DNA from: Shewanella ulleungensis
GTDB lineage: Bacteria > Pseudomonadota > Gammaproteobacteria > Enterobacterales > Shewanellaceae
NCBI RefSeq assembly: GCF_014648315.1
Contig: NZ_BMQW01000002.1
Location: 62,001 to 126,000, forward strand
Reading direction: 5' to 3'
DNA: 64,000 bases
The stretch's first letter is position 1, and every line of letters begins with the position of its first letter. Made by a program: the position numbers and the translations under genes. Positions 1 to 9,588 of the stretch are shown one piece after another. The notes below the pieces were generated by a model. That model had not been told where the DNA came from. It saw nothing but the letters and a program-made list of their open reading frames with translations, and did no database searches.

Positions 1-77
1 TAATGGATTTAGTCCGTGTGGCGCAAACGCAGCAAAAACGTCTTGTTCATAGCACAATTCGTATGGATGACATTTAA
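1..77 (+). CDS. 3' end of an unidentified gene (partial)
   Basis: An open frame enters from the left edge and stops with TAA at 75-77. The visible tail (24 codons from the ATG at position 3) ends in the residues STIRMDDI. It is followed by a clear intrinsic terminator, which supports a real gene end. The tail is too short to identify the family; it does not resemble the C-terminus of NnrE or QueG, the genes often found near tsaE. Confidence 0.45.
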   Translation, partial: MDLVRVAQTQQKRLVHSTIRMDDI

Positions 78-122
78 TCGACGCATTGATAATTTGAAAT
101 TACTTCCTGAAGTGTGAATTCG

Positions 123-150
123 CCAGCTATCCCCAGTAGCTGGTTTTTTT
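123..150 (+). terminator. Rho-independent terminator after the left-edge gene
   Basis: A 7-bp perfect stem (CCAGCTA/TAGCTGG, arms 123-129 and 137-143) with a 7-nt loop is followed directly by a run of T. It separates the left-edge gene from tsaE, so the tsaE operon probably has its own promoter in 151-250. Confidence 0.85.
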
Positions 151-250
151 TATTAACAAAAAATAACCGCCATAACAGTGGGAGTTAACGCATAACTTCT
201 GGTATATTTAGCATTCTTGTGACTCTTTTTTACGGAAGCTGACTTTACAC

Positions 251-709
251 ATGACATCGCTGTTTAAAATCCTTGAAAATGAACAAGCTACTGTTGCGCT
301 TGGCCAAAAAATTGCCCAGTGGATTGTGCCTCCATTAACCCTTTACCTCACGGGTGATTTAGGGGCAGGTAAAACTACGTTCAGTCGAGGGATTATTCAA
401 AGTTTAGGTCATCAAGGTGCTGTAAAAAGCCCAACCTACACCTTGGTCGAGCCTTATGAGTTTGCAAATATGGATGTATTCCATTTCGACTTGTATCGCT
501 TGAGCGATCCTGAAGAGTTAGAGTTTATGGGCATTCGTGATTACTTTACTGACAGAAGTGTATGCTTAGTGGAGTGGCCCGATAATGGTCACGGCTTATT
601 ACCTAAGGCTGACATCCATTTGCATTTGCGTTATAAAGAATCTCAAAGAGAAATTGAATTACAAGCCTTATCCCCTGCAGGGCAGGCCATTTTAAATAAA
701 ATAAAATAA
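251..709 (+). CDS. tsaE: tRNA threonylcarbamoyladenosine biosynthesis ATPase TsaE
   Basis: TsaE is the ATPase subunit of the TsaB-TsaD-TsaE complex that makes N6-threonylcarbamoyladenosine at position 37 of ANN-decoding tRNAs. The 152-residue length is typical. The Walker A loop GDLGAGKT is at about residues 35-42, and the conserved SPTYTLVEPY segment follows at about 60-69. The gene starts the run tsaE-amiB-mutL-miaA-hfq-hflX, a widely conserved gammaproteobacterial order. The stop codon lies 2 nt before the amiB start, so the two are almost certainly cotranscribed. Confidence 0.95.
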   Translation: MTSLFKILENEQATVALGQKIAQWIVPPLTLYLTGDLGAGKTTFSRGIIQSLGHQGAVKSPTYTLVEPYEFANMDVFHFDLYRLSDPEELEFMGIRDYFTDRSVCLVEWPDNGHGLLPKADIHLHLRYKESQREIELQALSPAGQAILNKIK

Positions 710-711
710 TA

Positions 712-2052
712 ATGAATTTAAAACATACTTTTTTTACCTGTGTTGTAACCATGCTAGTGATTTTGTTGCCTAATACTAGTTGGGCAGCAAATCAACTTGA
801 TAGCGTGCGTATTTGGGCTGCGCCTGAATCTACTCGAGTGGTGTTTGATTTAACCCAAGCACCAAAATATGACAGTTTTAGTTTAACTGGCCCTCATCGC
901 TTAGTGGTTGATATCCAAGATGCTGGCTCTAAAATTAATTTAGACAAAATTGCTAATAACAGCACTATTATCAAAAAGATACGTTTTAGCACTCCACCTA
1001 AAAAAGGCATGCTGCGTTTAGTGATGGATTTAACCAAACCTGTTAAATCCAGCTTATTTACTCTCCCTCCTACAGCACCTTATGGCAATCGGTTAGTGGT
1101 CGATTTAGAAGATGCTGCAGGTGGTTCATCTAATACGCAACCGTCAGTGAGTCGTTCTGCAAATCCATCTTCTCGAAATATTATTGTTGCTATTGACGCC
1201 GGCCATGGCGGTGAAGACCCTGGGTCTATAGGTCCTTCTGGTATGCACGAAAAACGTGTTGTACTTGAAATCGCTAAACGCTTGGCTCGTAAAGTTGACT
1301 CTACACCAGGAATGCGTGCTGTCATGACGCGAAGCGGTGATTATTTTGTCAATTTAAACAAGCGTTCTGAGCTTGCTCGCAACAGTAAAGCTGACCTATT
1401 AATTTCAATTCATGCAGATGCCTTTACCTCCCCGCAACCTCGCGGCGCGTCGGTGTGGGTGTTATCTATGCGCCGTGCAAACAGCGAAATCGGTCGCTGG
1501 TTAGAGCAAAAAGAAAAACACTCTGAGTTATTGGGCGGTGCGGGTGAAATTATTCAAAACTCTGACAGCGAGCAGTATCTTGCGATGACGTTACTGGATA
1601 TGTCGATGAACAGCTCAATGGCAATTAGTCATTCTGTCGCCGGCGATATTCTTCGCGATTTAGATTCAATTACGCATTTGCATAAGAGAAAGCCTGAGTC
1701 AGCCAGTTTCGCTGTACTTAAGTCACCAGACATTCCGTCAATTTTAGTTGAGACCGGTTTTATTTCTAACCCAGGTGAAGAACGCTTATTGTCTAATGGT
1801 AATCATCAAGAAAAACTCGCCAATGCCATTTATAAAGGCGTGTTGCGCTACTTTGAGAATAATCCTCCTGCAGACACCTTAATGGCTAAAACGACTAGCT
1901 CGTCTAATACCAAACACAGTGTAAAGCGTGGTGAGTCATTATCGATTATTGCTCAGCGATATAGTGTGTCTGTGAGCAGCCTTAAACGAGCCAATAATTT
2001 AAAATCTGATGTGGTGCGTATTGGCCAAACTCTTGTAATTCCTAGGGCTTAA
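712..2052 (+). CDS. amiB: N-acetylmuramoyl-L-alanine amidase AmiB
   Basis: A periplasmic zinc amidase that cleaves septal peptidoglycan during daughter-cell separation. It has an N-terminal Sec signal (hydrophobic core at about 9-20, cleavage near SWA-A), an AMIN domain (about 28-135), an Amidase_3 domain with the metal and catalytic motifs [21 protein letters not shown] and [12 protein letters not shown], and one C-terminal LysM domain (about 403-445). Length 446 is normal for AmiB. It lies between tsaE and mutL with 1-2 nt gaps, which indicates an operon. AmiB family enzymes are usually activated by EnvC/NlpD-type LytM factors. Confidence 0.95.
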   Translation: MNLKHTFFTCVVTMLVILLPNTSWAANQLDSVRIWAAPESTRVVFDLTQAPKYDSFSLTGPHRLVVDIQDAGSKINLDKIANNSTIIKKIRFSTPPKKGMLRLVMDLTKPVKSSLFTLPPTAPYGNRLVVDLEDAAGGSSNTQPSVSRSANPSSRNIIVAIDAGHGGEDPGSIGPSGMHEKRVVLEIAKRLARKVDSTPGMRAVMTRSGDYFVNLNKRSELARNSKADLLISIHADAFTSPQPRGASVWVLSMRRANSEIGRWLEQKEKHSELLGGAGEIIQNSDSEQYLAMTLLDMSMNSSMAISHSVAGDILRDLDSITHLHKRKPESASFAVLKSPDIPSILVETGFISNPGEERLLSNGNHQEKLANAIYKGVLRYFENNPPADTLMAKTTSSSNTKHSVKRGESLSIIAQRYSVSVSSLKRANNLKSDVVRIGQTLVIPRA

Positions 2053-2053
2053 T

Positions 2054-3919
2054 ATGGCAATTCAACTACTCCCTCCACAATTAGCTAACCAAATAGCTGC
2101 TGGCGAAGTAGTTGAACGTCCTGCGTCTGTGGTTAAAGAGCTGGTAGAAAATAGCTTAGATGCTGGAGCTACCCGTGTTGATATTGACATTGATAAAGGT
2201 GGCAGTAAGCTCATCCGTATTCGTGACAATGGTGCTGGTATTGCTAAAGACGAATTGGCCTTAGCGTTGTCGCGGCATGCTACCTCTAAAGTGCACACTC
2301 TGGACGACTTAGAAGCTATTCTTAGTTTTGGTTTTCGTGGTGAAGCGTTAGCCAGTATTAGTTCCGTTTCTCGATTAACATTGACGTCAAAAACGGCTGA
2401 ACAAACTGAAGCTTGGCAAGCTTATGCAGAAGGGTCGCAAATGGATGTCAAAGTAACTCCGGCTGCCCATCCACAAGGTTCTACTATCGAAGTTGTCGAT
2501 TTATTTTTTAATACACCCGCTCGGCGTCGATTTCTAAAAAGTGATAAAACCGAATTTACTCATATTGATGAATGGTTAAAGCGGATAGCAATCGCTCGCA
2601 GTGATATACATTTTGCACTTACGCACAATGGTAAATTGGTGCGGCAGTATCGCCCGGCAAACACAGAGATCCAGAGTCAACAACGTCTAGCCCAAATTTG
2701 CGGACGTGCATTCGCCGATCAAGCCTTAAATATTGCATGTGAGCACGATGGGTTATCGCTAAGTGGTTATTTACAATCACCTCATGATCGTGTGATAACC
2801 GACACCAGCTTTTTCTACGTAAATGGTAGATTAGTCAGAGATCGCTTGGTTAATCATGCTGTAAAACAAGCATTTGCAGAACACGGTATTGAGCATCAGC
2901 CTGGCTATGTGCTCATGTTAGCGCTTGACCCACATCAAGTGGATGTTAATGTACACCCTGCTAAACATGAAGTGCGGTTCCATCAGTCTCGCTATGTACA
3001 TGACTTTATTTTACAAGCGATTCAATCGGCGTTGTTACAAATGCCGACATTGGCGTTATCAGAGCCAGCAATACATGACGCTGCAGATAATGCCGTAATG
3101 TTTGAATCGCAAACTTCATCGACAACTGATGATATTTTTACAGAAACCAAGGCGGATTTATTTACTCCAGCCACAGCTGAAAGGGCGATAAATAGTGCCA
3201 GTCCATTTGGTACAATGCATGTTCCAGGTAAGAACAGTGCGTCTTTTGGTGGATCTTCAGCTGCAGTTAAGCCTAGTTATGGTAAAAAGCCTGTAACTAG
3301 CGCCTCAACAGGAGTGAGCAAAACCGCGATTGCCAATTACGGGCAATTATTGCAAACCTCTGTTAGCAGAGATGATAAACACGTAAATGAAGTCAGTTTA
3401 CAATCGAGTATGCCGCCTTTGCTTTCTGGTGCTCATTGGGTCATTTGCCAAGACGATACCTTGTCATTACTACCATTTAAAGATGTATTGTTAGCGGTAA
3501 GAAAAGCTGAAATCTTAATAAAATTAACTAATGGTTTAGTATCACAACCATTACTGATGCCTGTTGCCATAGCCGTTGACTCTGATTGGATCGAAACATT
3601 ACCTGCACGTGATCAATTACTGCGTCAAATGGGTATTGACTTAAGTATTCGCTATCAGCAGTTGATAATTAAAAAAGTGCCCCCATATTTGAGGGAGAGC
3701 CAATTAGCAATTGTTATCCCTGAATTTTTACAATGGATAGCACTAGAGCAACCAAACGACAGCGCAATAGCGGACTGGTTAGCTAAACAAAGCCTAGTGC
3801 AATTTGAGTCTGCGCAAAGTGTATGGCAGCAGTTTTGTTTATTAGACGATACAATAAAACAAACAGTTTATGCTCAGGCTACTGATTTACCTTGGCAAAC
3901 TTGGATGAAAGATAATTAA
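2054..3919 (+). CDS. mutL: DNA mismatch repair protein MutL
   Basis: MutL couples MutS mismatch recognition to MutH and UvrD. The N-terminal GHKL ATPase motifs are all present: [12 protein letters not shown] (about 11-22), the ENSLDAG helix, DNGAGI, RHATSK and [11 protein letters not shown] variable linker (about 340-440, rich in S, T and A) precedes the C-terminal dimerisation domain. Length 621 fits the family. No DQHAAHERI-type endonuclease motif is seen, consistent with a MutH-dependent, E. coli-type MutL. It starts 1 nt after the amiB stop. Confidence 0.97.
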   Translation: MAIQLLPPQLANQIAAGEVVERPASVVKELVENSLDAGATRVDIDIDKGGSKLIRIRDNGAGIAKDELALALSRHATSKVHTLDDLEAILSFGFRGEALASISSVSRLTLTSKTAEQTEAWQAYAEGSQMDVKVTPAAHPQGSTIEVVDLFFNTPARRRFLKSDKTEFTHIDEWLKRIAIARSDIHFALTHNGKLVRQYRPANTEIQSQQRLAQICGRAFADQALNIACEHDGLSLSGYLQSPHDRVITDTSFFYVNGRLVRDRLVNHAVKQAFAEHGIEHQPGYVLMLALDPHQVDVNVHPAKHEVRFHQSRYVHDFILQAIQSALLQMPTLALSEPAIHDAADNAVMFESQTSSTTDDIFTETKADLFTPATAERAINSASPFGTMHVPGKNSASFGGSSAAVKPSYGKKPVTSASTGVSKTAIANYGQLLQTSVSRDDKHVNEVSLQSSMPPLLSGAHWVICQDDTLSLLPFKDVLLAVRKAEILIKLTNGLVSQPLLMPVAIAVDSDWIETLPARDQLLRQMGIDLSIRYQQLIIKKVPPYLRESQLAIVIPEFLQWIALEQPNDSAIADWLAKQSLVQFESAQSVWQQFCLLDDTIKQTVYAQATDLPWQTWMKDN

Positions 3920-3920
3920 C

Positions 3921-4847
3921 GTGAACAGTATCAAGCGGCCGAAAGTGATATTTTTGATGGGGCCAACAGCTTCAGGCAAAACGGCATTAGCTATCGACAT
4001 GGCAACACAGCACGATTGTGAAATTATTTCAGTTGATTCAGCGTTAATTTATCGTGGTATGGATGTTGGTTCTGCTAAGCCCTCGGCAAAAGAGTTAGCC
4101 TTAGCGCCACACAGATTGATTGATATACTTGATCCGAGTGAAAGCTATTCCGCTGCAGATTTTCGCCGCGATGCACTTGTGGCCATAGAAGATATTATTG
4201 CTCGTGGTAAAACACCGCTACTTGTAGGTGGCACCATGATGTATTTTAAGGCATTGTTAGAGGGATTATCGCCTTTACCCAGTGCTGATGAGGTCGTAAG
4301 ACAACAGATTTTGTTGCAGGCAGAGGCCCAAGGTTGGGAGTCATTGCACAAAGAGTTGCGCAGCATTGACCCTGTAGCTGGGGAGCGCATTCATCCAAAT
4401 GATCCGCAACGTTTGTCGCGTGCATTGGAAGTTTACCGTATAAGCGGTAAAACAATGACAGAGTTAACACAGACTAAGTCTGATGCTTTGCCATATGATG
4501 TCGTGCAATTTGCTATTGCACCGAATGACAGAAAAGTATTACATGACTTAATCGCTAAGCGTTTTAATATCATGCTTGAGCAAGGTTTTATCGATGAAGT
4601 CACGCGTTTAAAAGCGCGTGGAGATTTACATTTAGAGATGCCTTCAATGCGATGTGTAGGTTACAGGCAGTGTTGGCAATATCTTGATAATGAATTTGAT
4701 CATGCGACTATGGTCGAAAAAGCTACCGCAGCCACTAGGCAATTGGCCAAACGTCAATTAACATGGTTGAGGAGTTGGCCTGATTTACAGTGGCTCGAAA
4801 GTGGTGTAGAAGGGAATTTAGTTACGCTTATGCGACAAAGCCGCTAG
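3921..4847 (+). CDS. miaA: tRNA dimethylallyltransferase MiaA
   Basis: MiaA transfers the dimethylallyl group to A37 of tRNAs that read U-starting codons. The P-loop [11 protein letters not shown] (about 14-24) and the [16 protein letters not shown] segment are typical. Length is 308. The start is GTG at 3921, 1 nt after the mutL stop, so translation is probably coupled. The 3' end of the gene and the short gap that follows carry a -10-like TATAAT that may serve hfq. Confidence 0.96.
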   Translation: MNSIKRPKVIFLMGPTASGKTALAIDMATQHDCEIISVDSALIYRGMDVGSAKPSAKELALAPHRLIDILDPSESYSAADFRRDALVAIEDIIARGKTPLLVGGTMMYFKALLEGLSPLPSADEVVRQQILLQAEAQGWESLHKELRSIDPVAGERIHPNDPQRLSRALEVYRISGKTMTELTQTKSDALPYDVVQFAIAPNDRKVLHDLIAKRFNIMLEQGFIDEVTRLKARGDLHLEMPSMRCVGYRQCWQYLDNEFDHATMVEKATAATRQLAKRQLTWLRSWPDLQWLESGVEGNLVTLMRQSR

Positions 4848-4864
4848 CTTATTAGCCGTTGCTG

Positions 4865-4870
4865 TATAAT
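4865..4870 (+). promoter_or_regulatory. Possible -10 box for hfq
   Basis: A perfect TATAAT lies 61 nt upstream of the hfq ATG, just after miaA. No good -35 hexamer is visible at 16-18 nt, so only the -10 is supported. In E. coli hfq is also served by promoters around miaA. Confidence 0.35.
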
Positions 4871-4931
4871 ACTAAAACTAAACAATAAAACTTAATTCAA
4901 CATATTTATAAAATAAAAAAGGAAATTGAAA

Positions 4932-5189
4932 ATGGCTAAGGGGCAATCTTTACAAGACCCATTTTTGAACGCATTGCGTCGAGAGCGTGTACCAGTCTCT
5001 ATCTATTTAGTGAATGGTATTAAGTTACAAGGCCAAGTTGAGTCATTCGATCAATTTGTGATCTTACTTAAAAATACAGTGAGCCAAATGGTTTACAAAC
5101 ACGCTATTTCTACAGTAGTACCAGCGCGCCCATTTAATGTCACTAGCCACCAGGGCACTGCCCATGGTGAAGACAGCGCTGCTGAATAA
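4932..5189 (+). CDS. hfq: RNA chaperone Hfq
   Basis: Hfq is the hexameric Sm-like protein that pairs small RNAs with mRNAs. The N-terminal 65 or so residues ([18 protein letters not shown]...) are nearly identical to E. coli Hfq and include the Sm1 and Sm2 motifs with the YKHAIS segment. The C-terminal tail is short (85 aa in all, compared with 102 in E. coli). The ATG at 4932 is chosen over an in-frame TTG at 4926 because homologues start at MAKGQ and the AAGGA ribosome binding site at 4919-4923 is well spaced for it. Confidence 0.97.
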   Translation: MAKGQSLQDPFLNALRRERVPVSIYLVNGIKLQGQVESFDQFVILLKNTVSQMVYKHAISTVVPARPFNVTSHQGTAHGEDSAAE

Positions 5190-5208
5190 TTGAAAAGGAA
5201 TATACTTT

Positions 5209-6516
5209 TTGTTTGATCGTTATGAAGCTGGTGAAACAGCAGTACTGGTTCATATCGACTTTTCTGACGAAGAACGTCGAGAAGATTTACTTGAGTTGCA
5301 GTTATTAGTTGAGTCTGCTGGTGCTCGCTCAGTAGGAGTGATTACTGGCAGTCGACGCTCACCTGACCGTAAGTTTTTTGTCGGTACAGGTAAGGCTGAA
5401 GAACTCGCTGCGATGGTTGCAGCCACTGAAGCCAATGTAGTGATTTTTAATCACGCTTTGAGCCCAGCTCAAGAACGTAATCTTGAAATGATTTGTCAGT
5501 GTCGAGTATTAGATCGGACTACGTTAATTCTTGATATTTTTGCTCAAAGAGCAAGAACTCATGAAGGTAAGTTACAGGTGGAGCTAGCGCAATTGCGCCA
5601 CATGTCAACGCGCTTAATTCGTGGTTGGACTCATTTAGAAAGACAAAAAGGTGGTATTGGGATGCGAGGGCCGGGTGAAACCCAGCTTGAAACAGACCGT
5701 CGTTTACTGCGTGGGCGAATTAAAAACATTAATCGTCGCCTCGATAAAGTAGACAAACAACGTGAGCAAAGCCGTCGTGCGCGTAAGCGAAGTGACTTAG
5801 CAACAGTATCATTGGTGGGTTATACCAACGCTGGTAAATCAACGTTGTTTAATTCGCTGACGTCTTCGGATGTGTATGCAGCAGATCAGTTATTTGCCAC
5901 ATTAGATCCGACATTGCGCAAGTTAGCGCTACCTGACGGAGCTGTAATTTTAGCAGATACCGTTGGTTTTATTCGTCATCTACCGCATGACTTAGTGGCA
6001 GCGTTTAAGGCCACATTGCAAGAAACTCGTCAAGCAGAAATTTTGCTGCATGTTGTTGATTGTGCTGATGAAAATATGACAGAAAATTTTGACCAAGTAC
6101 AACGGGTATTGGAAGAAATTGATGCTGATGAAATCACCCAATTAGTGGTATGTAATAAGATTGATCTACTTGAAGATTTTGCACCTCGTATTGATTACGA
6201 TGAAGACGGAAAACCTGAGCGTGTATGGGTTTCTGCGCAAAAACGGATTGGATTTGATTTGCTGTTGAAAGCCATTACCGAGTTAATCGGTGAGGTTATC
6301 CGCGAGCTTACATTGAAAATACCTGCATCAGCAGGACATTATCTTGGCCAGTTTTATCGACTGGATGCAATACAGCAGAAAGACTATGACGATCTGGGGA
6401 ACTGTATTTTATCTGTTCGTTTATCGGATGCCGATTGGCGCCGATTAGCTAAACAGAGTCAGGGGGAATTAGAGGCATTTATTTTTGAACCTTCAGAAAT
6501 AGACGTCACTTGTTAA
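5209..6516 (+). CDS. hflX: GTPase HflX
   Basis: HflX is a ribosome-associated GTPase that splits stalled 70S ribosomes. The glycine-rich N-terminal domain (about 1-190, with the GGIGMRGPGETQLETDRR segment) precedes a GTPase domain with G1 GYTNAGKST (about 204), G3 DTVGF and G4 NKID. Length is 435. The start is TTG at 5209: the protein then begins MFDRYEAGE like E. coli HflX, and AAAAGGAA lies 8 nt upstream; no ATG fits. It is 19 nt downstream of hfq. Confidence 0.95.
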   Translation: MFDRYEAGETAVLVHIDFSDEERREDLLELQLLVESAGARSVGVITGSRRSPDRKFFVGTGKAEELAAMVAATEANVVIFNHALSPAQERNLEMICQCRVLDRTTLILDIFAQRARTHEGKLQVELAQLRHMSTRLIRGWTHLERQKGGIGMRGPGETQLETDRRLLRGRIKNINRRLDKVDKQREQSRRARKRSDLATVSLVGYTNAGKSTLFNSLTSSDVYAADQLFATLDPTLRKLALPDGAVILADTVGFIRHLPHDLVAAFKATLQETRQAEILLHVVDCADENMTENFDQVQRVLEEIDADEITQLVVCNKIDLLEDFAPRIDYDEDGKPERVWVSAQKRIGFDLLLKAITELIGEVIRELTLKIPASAGHYLGQFYRLDAIQQKDYDDLGNCILSVRLSDADWRRLAKQSQGELEAFIFEPSEIDVTC

Positions 6517-6549
6517 TCTCATTTATTTCATCCAATTATGGAGTGCTAA

Positions 6550-7710
6550 ATGGCTTGGAATGAGCCCGGTAACAAGGGTAATAAAGACCCTTGGGGAAAT
6601 AAAGGTGGTAACGATAAAGGGCCACCGGATCTCGACGAAGTTTTTCGTAACTTATCAAAACGTTTTGGTGGCAAAGGCGGTAATTCCGCATCTGGCCAGC
6701 CATTCAACTCATCGATATTGATTGTATTCGCTGTTATTGCCTTAATTATTTGGGGCTTATCAGGGTTATATACAGTCAAAGAAGCTGAGCGAGGCGTTTT
6801 ACTTCGTTTTGGTCAACACATTGGTGAGGTGAGCTCAGGTTTACACTGGAAAGCCACTTTTATCGATGAAGTGTATACCGTAGACGTAGAAACGTTTCGT
6901 TCAATTCCTGCTTCTGGCAGTATGTTGACGTCGGATGAAAACGTAGTAAAAGTAGAATTAGTGGTGCAATACAGTGTGTCAGATGCGTATTCCTACTTAT
7001 TCAGTGCAGTTGAAGCTAACGAAAGTTTACGCGAAGCTACAGACAGTGCATTACGCTACGTGATTGGTCACAATCGCATGGATGACATTCTAACGACTGG
7101 CCGTGATGCGATTCGTCGTGACACATGGAAAGAGTTAGAGCGTATCATCGAGCCTTATAAATTAGGTTTGCAGATCCGTGACGTAAACTTTTTACCAGCC
7201 CGTCCGCCTGAAGAAGTGAAAGATGCATTTGATGATGCAATTTCTGCCCAGGAAGATGAACAACGCTTTATCCGTGAAGCTGAAGCTTATGCTCGTGAAA
7301 TTGAACCAAAAGCTCGTGGTCAAGTTGAACGTATGGCACAACAAGCTAATGCATACAAAGAACGTGAAGTGTTAGAGGCTCAAGGTAAAGTTGCTCGTTT
7401 TGAAAAGCTATTACCAGAGTATAAAGCTGCGCCAGCAGTGACACGTAATCGTTTATATTTAGATGCGATGCAAGCGGTCATGTCTGACACGAATAAAGTG
7501 TTAATTGATGCTAAAAATAATGGTAACTTGATGTACTTACCTTTGGATAAGTTAATGGATGCGTCTAAAAGTTCGCGCCAAGTAGCTGAGCCAGAAGCTG
7601 AACGTCATGTTAACTCAGTATCAAACACCGGCGTAAACACACCGATCACTAGCATGTCGTCTGATGGACGTCTCAGCCGCGAAGATCGTCTTCGCCAAGG
7701 GAGGAACTAA
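6550..7710 (+). CDS. hflK: FtsH protease modulator HflK (SPFH/band 7)
   Basis: HflK forms with HflC a large inner-membrane complex around FtsH and limits its proteolysis of membrane proteins. It has a Gly/Asn-rich cytoplasmic N-terminus (about 1-55), one transmembrane helix (about 56-76), a band 7/SPFH domain (about 78-265) and a charged helical region. Length is 386. A GGAG ribosome binding site precedes the ATG. hflC follows after 2 nt. Confidence 0.95.
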   Translation: MAWNEPGNKGNKDPWGNKGGNDKGPPDLDEVFRNLSKRFGGKGGNSASGQPFNSSILIVFAVIALIIWGLSGLYTVKEAERGVLLRFGQHIGEVSSGLHWKATFIDEVYTVDVETFRSIPASGSMLTSDENVVKVELVVQYSVSDAYSYLFSAVEANESLREATDSALRYVIGHNRMDDILTTGRDAIRRDTWKELERIIEPYKLGLQIRDVNFLPARPPEEVKDAFDDAISAQEDEQRFIREAEAYAREIEPKARGQVERMAQQANAYKEREVLEAQGKVARFEKLLPEYKAAPAVTRNRLYLDAMQAVMSDTNKVLIDAKNNGNLMYLPLDKLMDASKSSRQVAEPEAERHVNSVSNTGVNTPITSMSSDGRLSREDRLRQGRN

Positions 7711-7712
7711 TC

Positions 7713-8591
7713 ATGGGTAGATTTGCTCTGATCATTTTGATTGTCATCTTAGGCATTGGTTTTTCATCTTTAATGGTGGTTAACGAAGGCGAGCGTGCAA
7801 TTGTCGCTCGCTTTGGCAAAGTCCTTAAAGACGATGACGTGACTAAAGTGTTTGCACCAGGTTTACACTTTAAGTTACCAGTTGTTGATAAAGTGAGATA
7901 CCTAGATGCGCGTATTCAAACTTTAGACGGCGCAGCCGATCGTTTTGTTACTTCTGAGAAGAAAGACTTAATGGTTGATTCGTACGTTAAGTGGCGTATT
8001 CGTGATTTTGAAAAGTATTATCTTTCTACTAATGGTGGCATCAAAGCCAATGCTGAAAGCTTATTACAAGCTAAAATCAACAACGATTTACGTACAGAGT
8101 TTGGTCGCCGTACGATTAAAGAAATCGTATCGGGTAAGCGTGATGAGTTACAAACAGATGCATTACAAAATGCATCTGAAAGCGCTGAAAACTTAGGTAT
8201 TGAAGTCGTTGATGTTCGAGTTAAGCAAATTAACTTACCTGCTAACGTGAGTAACAGTATTTACCAACGTATGCGTGCTGAACGTCAAGCTGTGGCCAAA
8301 GAGCATCGAGCACAGGGTAAAGAGCAAGCTGAAATTATTCGTGCGACGATTGATGCTAACGTTACTGTGAAGATTGCTGAAGCTGAACGTAAAGCCCTTA
8401 CCGTTCGTGGTGAAGGTGATGCACTTGCTGCCAAGATTTACGCTGATACTTACAGTAAAGATGCTGAGTTTTATAACTTTTTACGTAGTTTAGAAGCCTA
8501 TAAAGAAAGTTTTGCAGGTAAAAACGACGTAATGGTATTAGAACCTGAAGGTGATTTCTTTAAGTATATGAAATCTTCTAGCGGTAAATAG
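7713..8591 (+). CDS. hflC: FtsH protease modulator HflC (SPFH/band 7)
   Basis: Partner of HflK in the HflKC complex. An N-terminal membrane anchor (about 4-23) is followed by a band 7 domain and a helical segment rich in A, E and R (about 185-250). Length 292 is normal. The AGGGAGGA ribosome binding site lies inside the end of hflK. It is the last gene of the operon and is followed by an intrinsic terminator at 8621-8650. Confidence 0.95.
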   Translation: MGRFALIILIVILGIGFSSLMVVNEGERAIVARFGKVLKDDDVTKVFAPGLHFKLPVVDKVRYLDARIQTLDGAADRFVTSEKKDLMVDSYVKWRIRDFEKYYLSTNGGIKANAESLLQAKINNDLRTEFGRRTIKEIVSGKRDELQTDALQNASESAENLGIEVVDVRVKQINLPANVSNSIYQRMRAERQAVAKEHRAQGKEQAEIIRATIDANVTVKIAEAERKALTVRGEGDALAAKIYADTYSKDAEFYNFLRSLEAYKESFAGKNDVMVLEPEGDFFKYMKSSSGK

Positions 8592-8620
8592 TTACTAGTT
8601 AGCTTTAGTACAGAAACGAT

Positions 8621-8650
8621 AAAAAGCTCAGTTAATACTGAGCTTTTTTG
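8621..8650 (+). terminator. Rho-independent terminator after hflC
   Basis: Stem AGCTCAG/CTGAGCT (8625-8631 and 8638-8644) with a 6-nt loop, flanked by A-run and T-run, 33 nt after the hflC stop. Confidence 0.9.
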
Positions 8651-8896
8651 TATCTACAATTCAAATTCAGTTTTTCTAAAAATCTCTTTCTTTAGTATTA
8701 GATGTCTACTTTTCTCTATTTTTAGACTAAAACCTATATAAACACTTGATTAGATATAGGAATAAATCATTCTTTTTATAAGTTCATCTCGATAAAATTG
8801 TTAAAAAGCCGCTGATTTATATGCTATTTTGAAAAAAATGTTAATATCCTCAACATAGATGAGTGTTTTCACTATGATCTGGTTCTAATTTTTCGC

Positions 8897-8902
8897 TATA
8901 AT
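8897..8902 (+). promoter_or_regulatory. Probable -10 box of the petABC promoter
   Basis: Perfect TATAAT 95 nt upstream of the petA ATG. The -35 region at the right distance (ATGATC, 8874-8879) is weak, which would suit an activated promoter. Confidence 0.45.
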
Positions 8903-8997
8903 GAGCACCGCCTCAAACTATGATTTTAGCGTTTTACCATTATGGTCGCTAAAGTATTGAAATATAAAAATTCCAACACCCTCTGGGAGATAAGTGG

Positions 8998-9588
8998 ATG
9001 AGCAATGCGCCAGTCGATACCGGACGTCGCAGATTCCTGACAGCCGCAACCGCCGTAGTAGGTGGTGCTGGTGCCGTCGCTGTAGCGGTTCCTTTCATCA
9101 AGTCATGGAATCCGAGCGCCAAGGCGAAAGCTGCAGGTGCGCCGGTCGAAGTAAATATTAGTAAAGTAGAACCAGGTCAGTTAATTCGTGTCGAATGGCG
9201 CGGAAAACCGGTTTGGGTCGTTCGTCGTACAGAAGCTGTATTAGAGAATCTTAAATCTTTAGACGGTCAATTACGTGATCCTGCTTCAGAAGAAATGCAG
9301 CAACCAGAATATGCGGCTAACCCTGCACGTTCTATTAAGCCTGAGTTCTTCATTGCAGTCGGTATCTGTACTCACTTAGGTTGTTCACCAACTTATTTGC
9401 CTGATTCATTCGGTGAGCAGGTTGAAGGTGTAACATCTGGTTTCTTCTGTCCTTGTCACGGTTCTAAATTCGACATGGCCGGTCGTGTGTTTCAGGGTGT
9501 TCCAGCACCATTGAACCTCGTTATCCCGCCACACAAATATGTCGATGACGCTACCGTGATTATCGGTGAAGATACAGGAGCGGCGTAA
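8998..9588 (+). CDS. petA: Ubiquinol-cytochrome c reductase, Rieske iron-sulfur subunit
   Basis: Iron-sulfur subunit of the bc1 complex that passes electrons from ubiquinol to cytochrome c1. The N-terminus has a Tat-type motif (GRRRFLT, about 9-15) and a single hydrophobic anchor (about 20-37). The 2Fe-2S ligands are in CTHLGC and CPCHGS in the C-terminal half. Length 196. GGGAG lies 8 nt before the ATG. The stop codon overlaps the petB start. Confidence 0.96.
   Translation: MSNAPVDTGRRRFLTAATAVVGGAGAVAVAVPFIKSWNPSAKAKAAGAPVEVNISKVEPGQLIRVEWRGKPVWVVRRTEAVLENLKSLDGQLRDPASEEMQQPEYAANPARSIKPEFFIAVGICTHLGCSPTYLPDSFGEQVEGVTSGFFCPCHGSKFDMAGRVFQGVPAPLNLVIPPHKYVDDATVIIGEDTGAA

Larger units (their letters stand above)
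8592..8997. other. Intergenic region hflC-petA
   Basis: A 406-bp gap, very AT-rich. It holds the hflC terminator (8621-8650), a small inverted repeat CCTATAT/ATATAGG (8733-8739 and 8754-8760) of unknown meaning, and a -10-like element for petA (8897-8902). No ORF with a ribosome binding site was seen. Confidence 0.6.

Noticed and set aside
4926..4931. TTG start for hfq giving two extra residues
   Set aside because: Hfq proteins start at MAKGQS, and the ribosome binding site fits the ATG at 4932.
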